Below are positions 45,364-53,859 of a stretch of 64,000 nucleotides of DNA, one piece after another; positions within the stretch are counted from its first letter, which is position 1; every line of letters begins with the position of its first letter. Source of the DNA: Viscum album. Lineage: Eukaryota > Streptophyta > Magnoliopsida > Santalales > Viscaceae. The notes below the pieces were generated by a model. That model did no database searches. It worked only from the letters and a program-made list of their open reading frames with translations, and was not told the origin of the DNA. The stretch covers positions 809,311,123-809,375,122 of the forward strand of contig OY728136.1 of NCBI GenBank assembly GCA_963277665.1, read 5' to 3'. Position numbers and translations under genes: made by a program.

Positions 45364-47274
45364 ATGGCAGGAATGAATGTTGGATCTATTGACAATCTGA
45401 ATCCTACAAGACCACCTATCTTTGATGGTAATGATTATGAATACTGGAGAGATCGTATGAAGACTTTTGTTATCAATAATGGAGTAGATAACTTTGTGAT
45501 GCTTACTGGTGATTATAAAATTCCTGACAAGGAAGTAAGAACCTTTACTAACCAGGAAAAGCAAGAATATCAACTCAACTATAAGGTACGCAATACTTTA
45601 CTATGTTCAATGACTAGAAATATATATAGCCAAATTTCTTCTTGTGAAGCAGATAACTGTATATGGAAGAAGTTAGAGGTTACACACTTTGGGAATTCTA
45701 AGGTGATTGAGACTAGAAGAGCTATGCTTAGAGCTGAATATCATGGCTTCAGTTTTCCTTATGGAGAACCTATCTGTAAAGTTCAACAAAGATTTATGAC
45801 TATCGTCAACAGTCTACAATCTATGGGAGAAAAAGGTTTAGATGATGAAGCTCGTGTGGACAAGATTATTGATATTATGCCCAATGAGTGGGAATCCAAG
45901 AGAACAGCTATAGATGAGAACAGGAAGGTTACTCAAATTACTCTTGATGAATTATTTGGAACTCTTCTACAACATGAGACTAGAATGAAGAGAGATGCTG
46001 ACAACATCAAGAAGAAGAATGGAAATGGAACTGTTGCTTTTACTTCAACTTCAAATCAGATGAAAGCTAAGACTCCTGAGAGAGTTACCAGATCCAAATC
46101 TAAGAAAGTCATTTTCCAATCCGAATCTAGTGAAAGTGAAGTTTCAGAAAATGAATTAGCCAATCTTGCTCGAAGGATGAACAAGATAGCTGGACAGAGA
46201 AACTTTCAATCCAAGTATAAGAAGAAGGATAGGAAAGATAAGAAAGATGGAGAAGTTACTTGTTATGAATGCAAGAGAGCTGGACATATTAGACCAGATT
46301 GCCCTATGCTCAGAAAGAAAGAAAGAAAGGAAAGGCATTCAGACAAGAACAGGAAGAAGTATTACAAAGCCAAAGCTAAGAAAGTTCTGAAATCTAATGA
46401 CACCTGGAGTGCCAGTGGTGGTGACTCTTCAGATGAATCTTCTGATTATGAATCTTCAGGACAGAAGAATCATGGTCTTATTGCCATATTACCTATTGAA
46501 AATCATTGTCTTATGGCTAAGGTACGAAATGCTGAATCTTTGACCAATGTTTCTTTAAATCCTAATGATAGTAAGTATTATAACTCTTCTAATGAAGAAT
46601 CATCTTCTGATGAGGAAAATACTTTACCTACTTTTGAAGAAGTCTCTAGATTTGCTGAACTTCTTGAGATTGAGAATTCCAAACTCAACAAGAAACTTGA
46701 TAAGGCAAATTCTAGGAATTCTATTCTTACTAAAGAGATATCAGATCTTTCTAAAGATCTTGATAAGAAAAATGCTGATTTTGAAAATATTTCAAAAAAT
46801 CTTGAGGAAGTAAGTTCTGAGAAGAATAAACTTGCTAAAGAATTAGAAAAAGTAATTTCTAATAAAAATGTTTTCGAGCCTAACTCTAGTTCCAAAACTA
46901 ATGATTTTGAGGATAAAAACTTGGTTGTAAAACTCAAGTCCGAAATTTTTTCCTTAAAGAAGTGTTTATCAAACTTTACCCATGGTAAGGAAAATTTTGA
47001 TAAGATGTATTCTCAAATACGACCTTTAAGAAATAAATCCGGATTTGGTTATACCCAAGCAAAACCTGTTTTCAGCAACAATTATTTTGTTCCTCAAAGT
47101 GCCCCATTTTGTACCAAGTGTCAATGTGGTGGTCACTGGGCAAGAAATTGTTCCTTAAACAAAACCCAATCCTTAGGTTTTCATAAAGCTTATTTTTCTA
47201 AGAAAATGTGGGTACCAAAAATTTTATTGTCTGGAAATATCGGATCCAAACAAGTCTGGATTCCGAAAATCTAA
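45364..47274 (+). CDS. Gag polyprotein of copia element C
   Basis: Structural protein that would assemble the cytoplasmic virus-like particle and bind genomic RNA. 636 residues. The first ATG has A at -3 and G at +4. Residues 1-230 form the capsid-like domain, opening with the family signature PPIFDGNDYEYWRDRMKTF. A basic stretch precedes a CCHC zinc knuckle, C300-x2-C303-x4-H308-x4-C313. Residues about 430-540 are Glu/Lys/Leu-rich and probably coiled coil. A second knuckle is C583-x2-C586-x4-H591-x4-C596, unusual in being near the C-terminus. It ends WIPKI then TAA; pol follows in the same frame after two stops. The ORF is open throughout. Confidence 0.93.
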   Translation: MAGMNVGSIDNLNPTRPPIFDGNDYEYWRDRMKTFVINNGVDNFVMLTGDYKIPDKEVRTFTNQEKQEYQLNYKVRNTLLCSMTRNIYSQISSCEADNCIWKKLEVTHFGNSKVIETRRAMLRAEYHGFSFPYGEPICKVQQRFMTIVNSLQSMGEKGLDDEARVDKIIDIMPNEWESKRTAIDENRKVTQITLDELFGTLLQHETRMKRDADNIKKKNGNGTVAFTSTSNQMKAKTPERVTRSKSKKVIFQSESSESEVSENELANLARRMNKIAGQRNFQSKYKKKDRKDKKDGEVTCYECKRAGHIRPDCPMLRKKERKERHSDKNRKKYYKAKAKKVLKSNDTWSASGGDSSDESSDYESSGQKNHGLIAILPIENHCLMAKVRNAESLTNVSLNPNDSKYYNSSNEESSSDEENTLPTFEEVSRFAELLEIENSKLNKKLDKANSRNSILTKEISDLSKDLDKKNADFENISKNLEEVSSEKNKLAKELEKVISNKNVFEPNSSSKTNDFEDKNLVVKLKSEIFSLKKCLSNFTHGKENFDKMYSQIRPLRNKSGFGYTQAKPVFSNNYFVPQSAPFCTKCQCGGHWARNCSLNKTQSLGFHKAYFSKKMWVPKILLSGNIGSKQVWIPKI

Positions 47275-47328
47275 CTTTGTTCTTAATTTCAGGAAAATAA
47301 AGAAAGTTCCAGCAACAATATTTGGTAC

Positions 47329-50307
47329 ATGGATAGTGGATGTTCCCGGCATATGACTGGTAACAAAAGTTTTTTTGAAAAGATTATCAAAACGAAAGGA
47401 GGAAAGGTAACTTTCGGAGACAATGCTAAGGGAGAGATTGTTGGTATTGGTAATATTGTTATTTTAGGTAAAACTTTGATTTCAAATGTTCTTTTTGTTA
47501 AAGGTCTTAAGCACAACCTCATTAGCATAAGTCAGTTATGTGATGAAGGTTACCTTGTGAATTTTAGGAATGATAAATGCTTAGTTCACAATTCCAAGGA
47601 AGAATTTATTCTCTCAGCCAATAGGCAAGAGAATGTTTACACCTTAAACTTAGAAGACCTAAGAAGCCAAGATTTACCTTGCCTAAGTGCAATGGAAGAT
47701 CACTCTTGGTTATGGCATAGAAGATTAGGACACTGTAATCTTAGAAACCTATGTAAACTCTCTAGGAAGAAACTTGTTAAGGATCTACCGGAGCTTAGAT
47801 TTGATTCTTCTAAAGTTTGTGATCCTTGTCAATATGGCAAGCAACATAAATCTAGTTTTAAGTCAATCGGTGAAGTCTCAACAACCGATGCATTACAGTT
47901 GGTGCATATGGATCTTTTTGGTCCAACACAAACTGGAAGCATTGGAGGCAAATACTATGTGTTTGTTCTAGTTGATGATTACACTAGATTTACTTGGGTC
48001 TATTTTCTAGCAAGGAAATCTGAAGCTTTTTCCTATTTCAAAAGTTTTAGAGCTCAAGTTAAAAATGAGAAAAACCTTCCATTGAAAACTATTCATAGTG
48101 ATCATGGAGGAGAATTTCAAAATTCAGATTTTGAAACTTTTTGTAGTAAGAAAGGTATTACTCACAACTTTTCAGCACCTAGAACTCCTCAACAGAATGG
48201 TGTAGTTGAAAGAAGAAATAGAATTCTTCAAGAAATAACTAGAACCATGTTGAGTGAATATTCTATTGCTAGACATTTCTGGGCTGAAGCTGTAAGTACT
48301 GCTTGTTATACTATAAATCGAGTTTTGATTAGACCTTTTCTTAATAAAACACCTTATGAGTTATGGAATGGTAGAAAACCTAGACTTTCCTACTTCAAGG
48401 TTTTTGGCTGCAAAGTATTCATCTTGAATACTAAAGATAACTTACATAAATTCGCACCAAAATCAGATGAAGGAATTTTCTTGGGTTATTCCACAACCTC
48501 TAAGGCATATAGAGTTTTTAATAAAAATACTTGTACTGTTGAAGAAACTGTACATGTAAAATTTGATGAATCAGATCCTTTTGTTTTTAAAACCTCCCAA
48601 CCTACATCTTCGGATGTGTTTTCAAAAACTGATTATCAACCTTTGATAGAAGAACCTTCTGATAAGGAAATTGTTCCAGAAGATACTTCTGAAACATTCA
48701 CCCCAGAAGACTTTCTACCCTATGTTGATGAACAGGTTTTACAAAACCCAAATCAGATGTTTCTTAAGAATCATCCCAGTGATAGTATCATTGGTGATGT
48801 AAATCAACCTGTAAGAACCAGAAGTTCCTTAAGAAATGAAGTAGAACATCTAGCATTTCTTTCCCAATTAGAACCTAAAAGCACTGATGAAGCTTTAGGT
48901 GATGATGATTGGATCAAAGCAATGCAAGATGAACTAAATGAATTCGAAAGGAATAAAGTCTGGACCTTGGTTGAGAGACCTAAGGAAACTTCTGTTATTG
49001 GAGTAAAGTGGGTTTTCAGAAATAAATGCGATGAAAATGGAGTCATTGTTAGAAATAAAGCTAGACTTGTTGCTAAAGGCTATAATCAGCAAGAAGGAAT
49101 AGACTATGAAGAAACCTATGCTCCAGTAGCTAGACTTGAATCTATCCGTATTCTACTTGCCTTTGCAGCATTCTTTAATTTCAAACTATTTCAAATGGAT
49201 GTGAAATGTGCTTTTCTTAACGGTTATGTTCAAGAGGAAGTTTTTGTTGAACAACCTCCTGGCTTTGAAGATACAAAACATCCTGATCATGTTTTTAGAC
49301 TTACCAAAGCTTTGTATGGCCTTAAACAAGCCCCACGAGCATGGTATGATAGACTCACTGGATTTTTGCTTCAAAATAACTATGTTAAGGGAAATGCAGA
49401 TCCAACCCTTTTTATAAAGAAAGATAAGAAAATTTTTTTGATTGTTCAAATTTATGTTGATGACATTATATTTGGTTCAACTCAGCAATCTTTGACTGAC
49501 TCCTTTGCTAGTCTAATGAAATCTGAGTTTGAAATGAGTATGATGGGTGAGTTAACATTTTTCCTTGGTTTTCAAATTTCTCAAAAACCAGAAGGAACCT
49601 ACATATCTCAACATAAGTATATTAAAGATCTTCTTAAAAAGTATGGTTATGACAACACTAAGAGTATAAGTACTCCCATTGGTACCTCAAACTCTTTAGA
49701 TCTTGATGAAGCTGGGAAACCAGTAGATCAAACATCTTTTAGAGGTATCATCGGAAGTCTACTTTACTTAACAGCTAGTCGACCAGACTTAATGTTTTTA
49801 GTATGCTTATGTGCAAGATATCAATCCAATCCTAAGGAATCTCACTTAAAGGCAGTAAAAAGAATTTTTCGCTACCTTAAGGGAACCATGGATCTAGGAT
49901 TATTTTATACTTCTGGAAATGATTTTGTTCTAAAAAGATTTTCTGATGCTGACTTTGGTGGATGTAGAATGGATAGGAAAAGTACATCCGGAACTTGTCA
50001 TTTCTTAGGAGATTCATTAGTTTCTTGGTCATGCAAGAAGCAACACTCTGTTGCACTCTCCACTGCTGAAGCTGAATATGTAGCAGCTGGAAGTTGTTGT
50101 GCACAAGTGTTGTGGATGCAACACACACTCACAGACTATGGCTTGAGTTTTACTAAAACTCAAATTTTGTGTGATAACACAAGTGCCATTGCCCTAAGTA
50201 AAAACCCTGCACATCACTCCCGTGAAAAACACATAGATATTAGGCATCACTTTCTTAGGGATCACACACTTAAAGGAGACATTATTCTTCAGTTTATCGG
50301 AACGTAA
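47329..50307 (+). CDS. Pol polyprotein of copia element C (one late stop)
   Basis: Encodes the enzymes for particle maturation, cDNA synthesis and integration. Reading open from about 47287; the start given is Met of [11 protein letters not shown], which is the aspartic protease active site, so translation must begin upstream or come from gag. Order: protease; GAG-pre-integrase HHCC block (WLWHRRLGH ... CDPCQYGK); integrase with D195, D258 and E294 (35 residues between the last two); reverse transcriptase with Y709-V-D-D; RNase H with D873/D875 and [10 protein letters not shown]. The frame stops at TAA 50305-50307, within the conserved block before QLADIFTKSLP. The tail continues in frame to TAA at 50395-50397, so a single substitution truncates about 30 residues. 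All catalytic residues looked for are present. Confidence 0.93.
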   Translation: MDSGCSRHMTGNKSFFEKIIKTKGGKVTFGDNAKGEIVGIGNIVILGKTLISNVLFVKGLKHNLISISQLCDEGYLVNFRNDKCLVHNSKEEFILSANRQENVYTLNLEDLRSQDLPCLSAMEDHSWLWHRRLGHCNLRNLCKLSRKKLVKDLPELRFDSSKVCDPCQYGKQHKSSFKSIGEVSTTDALQLVHMDLFGPTQTGSIGGKYYVFVLVDDYTRFTWVYFLARKSEAFSYFKSFRAQVKNEKNLPLKTIHSDHGGEFQNSDFETFCSKKGITHNFSAPRTPQQNGVVERRNRILQEITRTMLSEYSIARHFWAEAVSTACYTINRVLIRPFLNKTPYELWNGRKPRLSYFKVFGCKVFILNTKDNLHKFAPKSDEGIFLGYSTTSKAYRVFNKNTCTVEETVHVKFDESDPFVFKTSQPTSSDVFSKTDYQPLIEEPSDKEIVPEDTSETFTPEDFLPYVDEQVLQNPNQMFLKNHPSDSIIGDVNQPVRTRSSLRNEVEHLAFLSQLEPKSTDEALGDDDWIKAMQDELNEFERNKVWTLVERPKETSVIGVKWVFRNKCDENGVIVRNKARLVAKGYNQQEGIDYEETYAPVARLESIRILLAFAAFFNFKLFQMDVKCAFLNGYVQEEVFVEQPPGFEDTKHPDHVFRLTKALYGLKQAPRAWYDRLTGFLLQNNYVKGNADPTLFIKKDKKIFLIVQIYVDDIIFGSTQQSLTDSFASLMKSEFEMSMMGELTFFLGFQISQKPEGTYISQHKYIKDLLKKYGYDNTKSISTPIGTSNSLDLDEAGKPVDQTSFRGIIGSLLYLTASRPDLMFLVCLCARYQSNPKESHLKAVKRIFRYLKGTMDLGLFYTSGNDFVLKRFSDADFGGCRMDRKSTSGTCHFLGDSLVSWSCKKQHSVALSTAEAEYVAAGSCCAQVLWMQHTLTDYGLSFTKTQILCDNTSAIALSKNPAHHSREKHIDIRHHFLRDHTLKGDIILQFIGT

Positions 50308-50397
50308 GATCAACTTGCTGATATTTTCACAAAATCTTTACCTTCTGATAGATTTGAATATATTAAACAGAAGTTAGGAATGATAACCATAAGGTAA
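50308..50397 (+). pseudogene. C-terminal tail of C pol behind the stop codon
   Basis: In frame with pol after TAA; reads DQLADIFTKSLPSDRF then to IKQKLGMITIR, the usual copia Pol terminus. Loss of this tail may or may not abolish RNase H. Confidence 0.85.
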
Positions 50398-51140
50398 TCT
50401 TCCTTAATTAACTTTCTGTTGGAAAAATCTCCTTACAGTAATAAACTCCTTTTCATAGGGGGAGTACATTTGTTTGTTTGTTTAACAAAGTTTTTCAAAA
50501 TTTGTTTTCAAATTTTTCGGAACGAAAATTTCCGGAATGGAACTTCCGGAACTACCATTTTCCAGAATAGATATTTTTGTACAGAATACTTCTAGAATGA
50601 AAGTATTCGTATTGAAAATTTCCGGAATGGACAACTTTCGTACTGGGACTTTCATAACCAGTTTTTCGTACCAAGTTTTGTTTTTCATATTTTACTGTTT
50701 CGTATTGAGTTTTTCGTATTGAGTTTTTCGTATTGAGTGTTTCGTATTGAGTTTTTCATATTGAGTTTTTCGTATTGAGTGTTTCGTATTGAGTTTTTCA
50801 TATTGAGTTTTTCGTATTGAGTTTTTCATATTGAGTTTTTCGTATTGAGTTTTTCGTATTGAGTTTTTCGTATTGAATTTTACGTAGTCGTCTTTATATT
50901 ACCCATTACGAATAACTTTCCTAAGCTAATCCGAAAGGTATGATTTCCTTACTGAAGTTTTCGTAATCATATTTTACTTTCTGGTAGTTTCTTGTATTTT
51001 GTTTTCGGATTATAGTTTTCTAAAATCTTTGTTTTAATAAAACCTCAAAAAGATCGGATTCAAGCTTTCAACCGTCAGATCTAATCGCAGATCATTCTAA
51101 ACCGTTAGATCAACCGAGGAAGTTGAACCGTCATCCCAAT
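50398..51140 (+). other. Spacer between pol and third ORF of C
   Basis: Non-coding. It contains repeated TTCCGGAA palindromes (50530-50630), a 14-bp minisatellite (50701-50883), and three AACCGTC or AACCGTTAGATC motifs (51069-51135) just upstream of an internal TATA box. Confidence 0.7.
50701..50883 (+). repeat. 14-bp minisatellite in C
   Basis: About 13 head-to-tail copies of CGTATTGAGTTTTT, with variants CATATTGAGTTTTT and CGTATTGAGTGTTT. Low divergence indicates recent expansion. Confidence 0.95.
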
Positions 51141-51143
51141 GCC

Positions 51144-51152
51144 TATATAAAG
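51144..51152 (+). promoter_or_regulatory. Internal TATA box before the third ORF
   Basis: TATATAAAG in the context GCCTATATAAAGGGGACC. No ATG lies between the predicted start (about 51175) and the ORF start at 51301, so an RNA from here would present that ATG first. AACCGTC/AACCGTTAGATC repeats lie 15-75 bp upstream. Confidence 0.6.
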
Positions 51153-51300
51153 GGGACCCTATTTTATCGTCCCACATCGATTTCAAGATTTTGCGTGCTG
51201 AATCTCTGACTCTCTGATTTAAGGCCGTTCCGAACTACAGATTTTCAGTTCCGAACTTCAGCCTTCTCAGTTCCGAACTTCTCAGAGACTTCTAATCCGA

Positions 51301-53538
51301 ATGTCTGCAGAGTTAGCTTCTCAAGAAATGTCTTCAACTAAGCCCATTTCACAGTGGTTAGTCTACAGAGAACGGTTAGTTCATCCGAATTTCTTCAGCA
51401 ACTATGATTCTATTATTTCAAAGAATATCAAGCTGAATGGCTGGGAAGATGTTGCGGTATCAAAAACCGGCAACCAAGATAAAGTCTACCATGACTTGCT
51501 TGTCGAGTTTTATGAGTCAGTTGCTTTCTTCATGGAAGATAATAGAGAGAAGTTTTCCTTCAAATCGTATGGCAAGACATATAATCTATCTTACACCAAG
51601 GCTGCAAGCTTGGTAGGGTTGAGTTATGAAGGTGAAGCTGAGTTTATCTCGCACGTTCTGCCAGACTCCTTGGGTAGTTTCAACAAGGAGAAAGCCTTAG
51701 AAATTCTCGGATTGGATGATGACAAGGCTCCGAAAATTGCAAGTCTTTCTACAAACTTCCGGATTCTGGAGTTATGGGTGCAAGGGCTTATTGTACCGAG
51801 AAAAGGGGATAAGGATAGCTTGAAGAAAAGTGAGATATACATCTTGGATTTCCTGATAAATCTAAGAAAGTTCAACTTGATGAAGCATATTCTTCTCAAC
51901 ATTGATAATTTGAAGAAGGGGAATCTGAGAGCTCAGATAGTGATGTACCCGGCAATATTGTCGAAGCTGATAGTTCGGTGCCTAGAATCCTTCAAGGTTG
52001 CTTGTAGTTCTAAGCCGAAATTTTGCAAGATCATGTTGCTCAGTGATGCAACTCTTAAAAGGATGAATATAGATTTTAACAAGGAGTCAGGGAAGTTCAT
52101 TGATCTACCTCCTCAAGTAGAAGAGACTCCGAAAGTGGATGATCCGGAATCATCCAAGCCGGTAAGGAAAAGGAAGCAGAAAGAAGTGGTAGTCGATGCT
52201 GAGGAACCTAAGTCTAAGGAAGTCCATTCCGCACCTCCTAAGCCTAAGAAGAAGAAGACATATACTGATGAGGTTGCAGCGAAGTGGAGAGCTGACAAGG
52301 AGAAGAGGAAGGAAGGAGATCCGCAGTTCGGATTGGATCCTGCAGAGGCTAAGGCTCTGAAAGAAAAGGCTGCTGATGAGCTTGAGAAGCAAGCTAAGGA
52401 AAAGAAGCTGAAGAAGAAGTTGTCAGAAGCTGAGGATGTGCAAGCGTTGTTAAAGTTTAATGAAATGGTTTCAGCAACCATTCCCGTTCCGAGATCTTTT
52501 TCTCTGGAATCTCTACCTGAGACTCCAGGAAGAAATCTTGTTACTCCGGAAGAGGCTGTTGCTACTGAGGAAGTAGAGCAAGTGGAAGAAGTTGAAGAAG
52601 CGGCTGAAGGAAGTGGCGAGACAGGAGATGTGCTCAAACAAGTAGATGAATATAAGGGAACTCCTTCGGAACACCTCTCGCTCCGAACATCTGAAGCTCA
52701 ATCTTCAAAGCTTGCTACTCCTGCAATGGAAGAAGAAAAGGGAGAAGAAGAAGTTACTTGTCAAGAACATATTTTACTTGATGCTGCTCCGATGGGAAAC
52801 GTAGAATCCAATGTTCAAGAAGTTGCTGATGAGGAAGATAAAATTGTTCAAGTCTCTGATAGTGAGAACAGATCTCCGGAACAGGTTTCAATTCCGGAAA
52901 AAGATAAGGGAAAGAAAATTCTTGCTGATACCCCGAGTTCAGAAAAGAGTATGAGGAAGGAAGCTGGTAGTTCTTCTAAGAGGAAGTTGGAGCTTATTGA
53001 GGAAGAAAATTCTCCGAGCAAGATGTCAGATTCGGAATCATCTTCGTTGGGGCACGATTTTGTTGTTCAATCCTTGAAGAAGTTGGTGGGAACTATTCCA
53101 ACCTTCTCCAGTATTGACTCTCGGTGCCAGATGCTCCAACATGCGCTAAATCAGAAAACCGACTCCGTATCCATGGTTATGGATAAATGTGTTGAGATAG
53201 AAGCCCAGTTCAAAAATTTCTTTATTGGTTACGAAGCCCATAAAAGATCTTGCAAAAGGATGACAAGCTGGTCGAAGAAGAATGTGGAAGAGATGAGGTT
53301 GCTGGATGAGTTTCAGGAGAATGTTAAGGATGCATTTCAAACCGAGGACAAGAAGTTTCATGAGATGACTGAATCATTCGATGAGAAATTAACAGAGGAA
53401 AAGAACATTCGGAGTCAGGAAGTAAGAGATCTGAATGGAAAGCTCAACTCTGTTAATCAAAGTTGGAAATTTGAAAGGGATCATCGGATCAATTTTCTAG
53501 AAAGAATGAAGGCTCAGGAAGAGAAGATGAAAGCTTAG
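51301..53538 (+). CDS. Third ORF of copia C: accessory, env-like position
   Basis: 745 residues, function not known. Residues 1-250 are a folded-looking domain (LVEFYESVAFFMEDNREKF then a K/Y/L-rich stretch, then SEIYILDFLINLRKFNLMKH). This resembles the 'putative plant transposon protein' domain found in proteins linked to plant retrotransposons; the match is from memory and not searched. Residues about 270-380 are Lys/Glu/Pro-rich, 420-560 acidic, and 590-745 heptad-like, probably coiled coil. No signal peptide or membrane segment is visible, so an envelope role is not supported despite the SIRE-like position. It stops at TAG (53536-53538) within MKA-stop-EEKLKARE, where the preceding repeat unit has Gln; the frame continues to 53691. 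Confidence 0.85.
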   Translation: MSAELASQEMSSTKPISQWLVYRERLVHPNFFSNYDSIISKNIKLNGWEDVAVSKTGNQDKVYHDLLVEFYESVAFFMEDNREKFSFKSYGKTYNLSYTKAASLVGLSYEGEAEFISHVLPDSLGSFNKEKALEILGLDDDKAPKIASLSTNFRILELWVQGLIVPRKGDKDSLKKSEIYILDFLINLRKFNLMKHILLNIDNLKKGNLRAQIVMYPAILSKLIVRCLESFKVACSSKPKFCKIMLLSDATLKRMNIDFNKESGKFIDLPPQVEETPKVDDPESSKPVRKRKQKEVVVDAEEPKSKEVHSAPPKPKKKKTYTDEVAAKWRADKEKRKEGDPQFGLDPAEAKALKEKAADELEKQAKEKKLKKKLSEAEDVQALLKFNEMVSATIPVPRSFSLESLPETPGRNLVTPEEAVATEEVEQVEEVEEAAEGSGETGDVLKQVDEYKGTPSEHLSLRTSEAQSSKLATPAMEEEKGEEEVTCQEHILLDAAPMGNVESNVQEVADEEDKIVQVSDSENRSPEQVSIPEKDKGKKILADTPSSEKSMRKEAGSSSKRKLELIEEENSPSKMSDSESSSLGHDFVVQSLKKLVGTIPTFSSIDSRCQMLQHALNQKTDSVSMVMDKCVEIEAQFKNFFIGYEAHKRSCKRMTSWSKKNVEEMRLLDEFQENVKDAFQTEDKKFHEMTESFDEKLTEEKNIRSQEVRDLNGKLNSVNQSWKFERDHRINFLERMKAQEEKMKA

Positions 53539-53691
53539 GAAGAAAAGTTGAAGGCTCGGGAAGAAGTAATTCAGGCCCAGTCAGCAAGAATAGTTGCCTT
53601 GGAAAAGCAAGAAGAGGAAGATCACAAAGACCTCAAGAAGATCAAGACGATTCTTAAGGGGCTCATGTCAAAGGAGAAAGATCCGAAATGA
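53539..53691 (+). pseudogene. Tail of the third ORF behind TAG
   Basis: Fifty more in-frame codons of coiled-coil character (EEKLKAREEVIQAQSARIVA onward) to a TGA at 53689-53691. The TAG may be a C-to-T change or a read-through codon. Confidence 0.8.
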
Positions 53692-53820
53692 CCAATCCGA
53701 TCTTTTTGTTGTAATTTTTTTTTGTTGCTGACTTTACAAATCTAATGGAAATTGTGCTTGTTGTTTCGTTTGTTGTCTTTACTAATCTTTCAGGTACTTT
53801 GTTATTTTTTTCCATTCCCT

Positions 53821-53836
53821 CCAATTCTTTTTGAAA
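53821..53836 (+). other. Polypurine tract of C
   Basis: AAAGGGGGAGAAGGAA after TGAAAATCAC. In SIRE-type elements this tract abuts the 3' LTR; here decayed gypsy gag follows instead. Confidence 0.75.
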
Positions 53837-53859
53837 ATCACAAAGGGGGAGAAGGAAAA

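Larger units (their letters stand above)
43465..53846 (+). mobile_element. Ty1/copia (SIRE-like) element C, lacking a 3' LTR
   Basis: Order: promoter-bearing LTR (ending 45166), primer sites, gag, pol, long spacer, third ORF, polypurine tract (53821-53836). Gene order PR-IN-RT-RH is copia type; the extra ORF after pol and an AAAGGGGGAG tract point to the SIRE/Maximus group. No second LTR follows the tract, and decayed gypsy gag of B resumes within about 20-40 bp. A segment with TTTTCCATTCC and TTTTGAAAATCACAAA occurs at both edges (43467-43499 and 53810-53845). Open reading frames are nearly intact, so C is far younger than the DNA around it. Confidence 0.85.

Noticed and set aside
46578..46937. 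119-codon minus-strand ORF
   Set aside because: Antisense shadow of the gag coiled-coil region.
52113..52637. 174-codon Ser-rich minus-strand ORF
   Set aside because: Shadow of the Glu/Lys/Asp-rich third ORF on the plus strand; codon pattern follows the plus frame.
51301..53538. Calling the third ORF a retroviral-type envelope
   Set aside because: No signal peptide, membrane helix or fusion-like segment is visible; only its position recalls the SIRE env-like ORF.
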